Source of the DNA: Camellia lanceoleosa | Taxonomy: Eukaryota > Streptophyta > Magnoliopsida > Ericales > Theaceae | Assembly (NCBI GenBank): GCA_025200525.1 | Contig: CM045758.1 | Location: 169,460,101 to 169,524,100, forward strand | Direction: 5' to 3' | Length of the DNA stretch: 64,000 nt | In this document: positions 60,509 to 64,000 of the stretch, piece by piece | Layout of the letters: each line of letters begins with the position of its first letter | How positions within the stretch are numbered: position 1 is the stretch's first letter | The notes under the pieces: generated by a model | What the model saw: only the letters and a program-made list of their open reading frames with translations | Database searches by the model: none | What the model was told of the DNA's origin: nothing | Position numbers and translations under genes: made by a program

Positions 60509-62087
60509 GCTGATTTTTGTTAGTTTAAACAGTGATAAATTTATTAGTGTAAAAAAAATGTCATGTTAGTAAATGAAGGGATCCAAACTTGTTATTAAGC
60601 ATAAAGTAAAACTGATATCAAAGCCTAATCTGGTAAAAATATAGCTAAAAAAGACTGAATTTTCATTTAGTGTATTGTCTGTAATTTTAACATTGTAACA
60701 ACCAAGCATTATAATATTCATTGAAGTAAAGTCCGAACCAAAATTATCAAAATATAGATAATACTGTAACAACCAAACAAGCCAAATGTATGAAGTATTC
60801 ACATTCTAACAATTAAATGAAGTAATATTTCCTTTTTGTTACACCAGAACAAACAAACAAGCAAATGTTTTTCTTCCCTGACCGCTGATTAGTGTAACAA
60901 ACAAACAAGCAAAATATTTTCTTTTCTTCCAGATCTGTTGATTATTATGAGGCAAGTCATCAATATTTTCATCAACTATTTATTGTTGAGCAGTTTGTTG
61001 GTCAGTCAAGAAGATAGTTAATATATTGGCTCTCAATTGATTACATTCTTTTTTGGAAAAGTTAGACATTATGTTGTTGCTGGAAACATATTGCCTCTTG
61101 ATATAGCAAACAATGATTCCACAATCAAGCCTACAAAAACATTTTGAAAACAAAATATTATAATTTGGTTTCGTTGCATTTTTTTTAAAAATAAGAGTGT
61201 TTTGTTATTAATCAACTTACGAAGTGTCTTCTTATTGTGGGCTGTTGATGACTCTCTTTGTCTCCTGTTGAAATTTATCAGGGGCTAGGAGAGTTGGCTT
61301 CTCTTCCTTTATATACTTGTCAATAATCTTTCTCTACAACATATAGATTTGTATAATTGTTCTATTAGAAAGTTAGTTGAAACAATTAATGAGAAATCAT
61401 GGATTTAAAGAGTGATAAAATATACATTGTATAAATTTTTGATGTATAATTGAGCATGGCTAGATTCATGGTTGATTAATGGTAAGTTTATAGTAAAAAT
61501 ATTTGGAATTTATTTAAGTGTATTGAATAGTGTGGATCTTTGCGCATTGCACCCCCTTGTTTTATGAATTGTAGAATTTCCCATGAACCTTCTTCAATGT
61601 CAGTGGACAAGTATTGTTCAATTTGTACTTTGGTGATTGGAAAGAGAAGGATTTCATGGTTTCCTCTCGTGTCAGTCCTTGGTATTCAGCATTCTCTTTA
61701 CAAGCTTCCTCATCTTTGTTGTCAACAAGTGCCAACTAATATAAATAAAAAAATAATGTTAATTTAAACATTTTCAAATTGTTTGTAGTAAGGCATGCAA
61801 TTTATAGTGTGATATAAATTGTGCTACTGTGCTTTTTGCAGGAGTCACTTATAATATTTTGCTTTTAATCCACTGTTAAACAAAGCAATTATAAAATCAC
61901 AACAATGAACTCAACCACACAACATAAAAACAACGTAGCAAGCAAATACCTCACACCGTACTAAGTAATTTATCACCCGGATCAAAATTTATCACCATAT
62001 CGTACCTATTCATCAAGATTGTAAAAATTCTATTTCTCGCCATAAAATGAGGTTATATAATTAATAAACTTTACTTTTGAATAATTT
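59491..62087. other. Region between the MULE gene and the assembly gap
   Basis: AT-rich DNA holding six of the palindromes, an (AG)n run at 60,481-60,506 and short direct repeats (AACAAACAAGCAAA at about 60,850 and 60,898). A minus-strand stretch at 61,345-61,257 (KIIDKYIKEEKPTLLAPDKF) and another at 61,740-61,540 look slightly protein-like but are too short to assign. Confidence 0.4.
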
Positions 62088-62187
62088 NNNNNNNNNNNNN
62101 NNNNNNNNNNNNNNNNNNNNNNNNNNNNNNNNNNNNNNNNNNNNNNNNNNNNNNNNNNNNNNNNNNNNNNNNNNNNNNNNNNNNNNN
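62088..62187. other. Assembly gap, 100 N
   Basis: Exactly 100 N, the usual placeholder for a gap of unknown size. The right end of the MULE region could lie in it. Confidence 0.99.
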
Positions 62188-62445
62188 GATTTTCTCCAAG
62201 GAATAGGCGGTTTGTGGTATGCCGGTCGGTGTGCCCACACTTGGGCCAATGCAAGCGTGGTGGAGAGGAAATCTACTCTGGCGCGTGTCACTACCTTTGG
62301 CGATTTCTATCTGTACTATTTGAGATTTTTGGCGCTTTACCGTGGCAAGATGGTGGGAGCGAAACACTTTACCACTTGTCCCGAGGAAAAGAACGGCGAG
62401 GTAGTGCTACTTAACTTACAATCTAACCTGTATGAAGCGACCTAG
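62188..62445 (+). other. Short open frame entering from the gap, unrecognised
   Basis: The frame from the gap edge to TAG at 62,443 has 85 codons (DFLQGIGGLWYAGR at the start, NGEVVLLNLQSNLYEAT at the end) and higher G+C than its surroundings. A second frame is also open for most of the stretch, so coding is doubtful. It could be an exon end or a piece of another repeat. Confidence 0.25.
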
Positions 62446-64000
62446 AAATAGAAAAAGGAAGATGAACGTTAGAGGTATCTCAATCCAAGCGACTCTCTCT
62501 CTCTCTCTCTAAAAACATATTCTTCTTCCCAAGTGATAAACTTGATTAAATCCGGAGAAGTCATCCGGCAACCCACACTTCGAAGCAACTCACTTTGTCT
62601 CTTTTGTTTACTTAGGAGTTAGACGCCATCGTGAAGCTTGAGTCCAAGGTCACGGAAATAGAATATTTGCCCGTGCATTATGAAACTAAATTTACAATTG
62701 TAACTTTGATTATACAATTATATATACAATATATATAAATATACTACGAACACTCAATAACTCATCAACATAACAACATCTACTAATAAATGTATCATCT
62801 ATAGTTAGCTATTATTTACATATAATAAATTAGCTATTATTTATATTTATATTATTTAAATATATAAATAATATATTTTTCTTATTTTCTTACAAAATTT
62901 TATATTATTTAATATATAAATAATATATTTATTCTATTATTTAAATAAATGTTAAATGGCCTAGTTAATGAGCCGAACTTTAATATGTTTGGACTTATTT
63001 TTTAAGCTTTTAACAAGTTTAAACTTGAACTCAAACGTAATAAAAATTTAATGAACGTAGTTGGAATGAGTCCTTATCAAATTGAACTCAAACCTATTCA
63101 TGAACAGTTATGTTTATTTGCACCCGCATGTACAATAGAAGTAGATAGCTGAGGTTTTGCTTCAGTCACAGACCGTCCCAGTAAAACACAATTACATTCT
63201 TGCTTCGGTATCAGTCTCATAAATTTTCTAATATATTGATATGTCCGGTTTGTTTTGACAACCTTATCATTAGATTTTATTTTAAATTTTGGTATGATTT
63301 AGCAGACGTTTCTACCCTTTCTCATTGAAACCACCATATTAAGGAAGTTGGATCCAATTTTTGGATCACGTTTCTGTCACTCCAACGGAACACTAAAAAA
63401 AAAAAGACTCCTTACATTCCAAACGTAACAGTCCAATGTAATACTTTAAAAAAACTCTTTAGTGTACTTTTTTCAATGTGATACTTTAATATAATACACT
63501 ACAAAGTTTCTTAGTATACTTTTTCCAAACGTAACACTTTAACAAACTGCAACAATCGAGGGCTCCTCGCACTCCAAATGTAATACTAAAAAAAAAAAAA
63601 CAACTTGTTAGTGTACTTTTCTCAAATGTAACACATAATTTTTTTTAAAAAAATATAACACTTCAATGTAACACATTAAAAAAATCCTTAGTGTATTTTT
63701 TCCAATCGTAACACTCCAATAAACAACAACAATAAACGAGATTATTATAGTAGATGAGTCATTACAATTCCAATAGAACTAAATAGATCACACAAAAAAT
63801 TGTTATGGAACTAACTGGAACATAATTCCAGCATATAAGATTTATTGGTAACTCTCCATATTTCTTATCTTTTATTATTTTTTTAAATTTATTTTAGGGT
63901 TAATTGGTGATAAATCCAATATAAAGACGGTATAAAACATTAGGTCTAAGAGATATTTTTAGTTGATAAGATGTCAATACTTTATAAAATAGTTTAGTGA
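62446..64000. other. AT-rich non-coding right end of the window
   Basis: Holds a CT run at 62,492-62,510, a TATTATTTA-rich segment at 62,690-62,950 and the tandem repeat at 63,390-63,720. No gene or element end was recognised. Confidence 0.4.
63390..63720. repeat. Diverged tandem repeat, about 4-5 units
   Basis: TTAGTGTACTTTTTTC followed by AATGTAACACTTTAA-type sequence recurs near 63,460, 63,510, 63,608 and 63,690, separated by A runs of varying length. The units are loosely periodic at about 50-100 bp. Confidence 0.65.

Larger units (their letters stand above)
56745..60549. repeat. Dispersed palindrome family CACTGATAAATTTATCAGTG around the MULE gene
   Basis: Copies or close variants occur at 56,745-56,763, 56,801-56,820 (perfect 20-bp palindrome), 56,945-56,959 (half), 56,987-57,004, 58,191-58,209, 58,253-58,268, 58,318-58,336, 58,384-58,399, 59,720-59,739, 59,781-59,798, 59,853-59,870, 59,914-59,932, 59,959-59,978 and 60,530-60,549. 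Weaker traces lie at 61,411, 61,967 and 61,985. The core is GTGATAAATTTATCAC. None falls in the transposase exons. Confidence 0.85.

Noticed and set aside
56745..60549. Palindromes considered as a CRISPR array
   Set aside because: Spacing is irregular, copies are scattered around an intron-containing transposase gene, and this is plant DNA.

Overview
This window looks like repeat-dense, AT-rich nuclear DNA from a flowering plant, most likely a eudicot. Every recognisable coding remnant belongs to a plant family: DUF241, a plant L1-type LINE, a Tat-lineage Ty3/gypsy element and a plant MULE. I cannot name the species. I saw no operon, rRNA, tRNA or CRISPR, and no clearly intact host gene.

The backbone (1-56,080) is a tandem array of four copies of a unit of several kilobases. 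Each unit carries one DUF241 reading frame followed by several kilobases of AT-rich flank. Copy 1 is cut by the window edge (3-539). Copy 2 is split by a LINE (15,180-15,519 plus 22,057-22,537). Copy 3 is full of small indels (34,439-35,267). Copy 4 is split by a Tat retrotransposon (43,060-43,507 plus 54,782-55,135). Comparing sibling units with each other gives the empty site for most insertions. That fixes element boundaries and target-site duplications (TSDs) from sequence alone.

Insertions into the array: 2,486-10,502 is a solo-LTR-like element holding two further insertions (2,868-5,899 and 6,363-8,793), each with a 5-bp TSD. 12,295-14,613 is an unclassified 2.3-kb insertion. 15,520-22,056 is an antisense, broken LINE with a 17-bp TSD and poly(A). 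24,298 to about 31,652 is another nested LTR composite. 35,424-36,530 is a 1.1-kb insertion containing a 387-nt stretch without G. 40,639-40,871 and 22,787-22,991 are MITEs with TAA TSDs. 43,508-54,781 is an 11.3-kb decayed Tat element with two RNase H regions and a 12-unit minisatellite after pol.

Right of the array, 57,074-59,490 is a decayed Mutator-like (MULE) transposase gene. Its flanks and its intron, but not its exons, are dotted with at least 14 copies of a near-perfect palindrome, CACTGATAAATTTATCAGTG. This is the most unusual signal in the window. A 100-N gap follows at 62,088-62,187, and then mostly AT-rich DNA with a short tandem repeat near 63.4-63.7 kb.

The window is best read as a cluster of duplicated DUF241 pseudogenes used repeatedly as insertion targets. 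The features most worth follow-up are the MULE-associated palindromes, the CGCTCGAGCG palindrome clusters inside the LTRs, and the alternating (1,3)/(2,4) pattern of the array.
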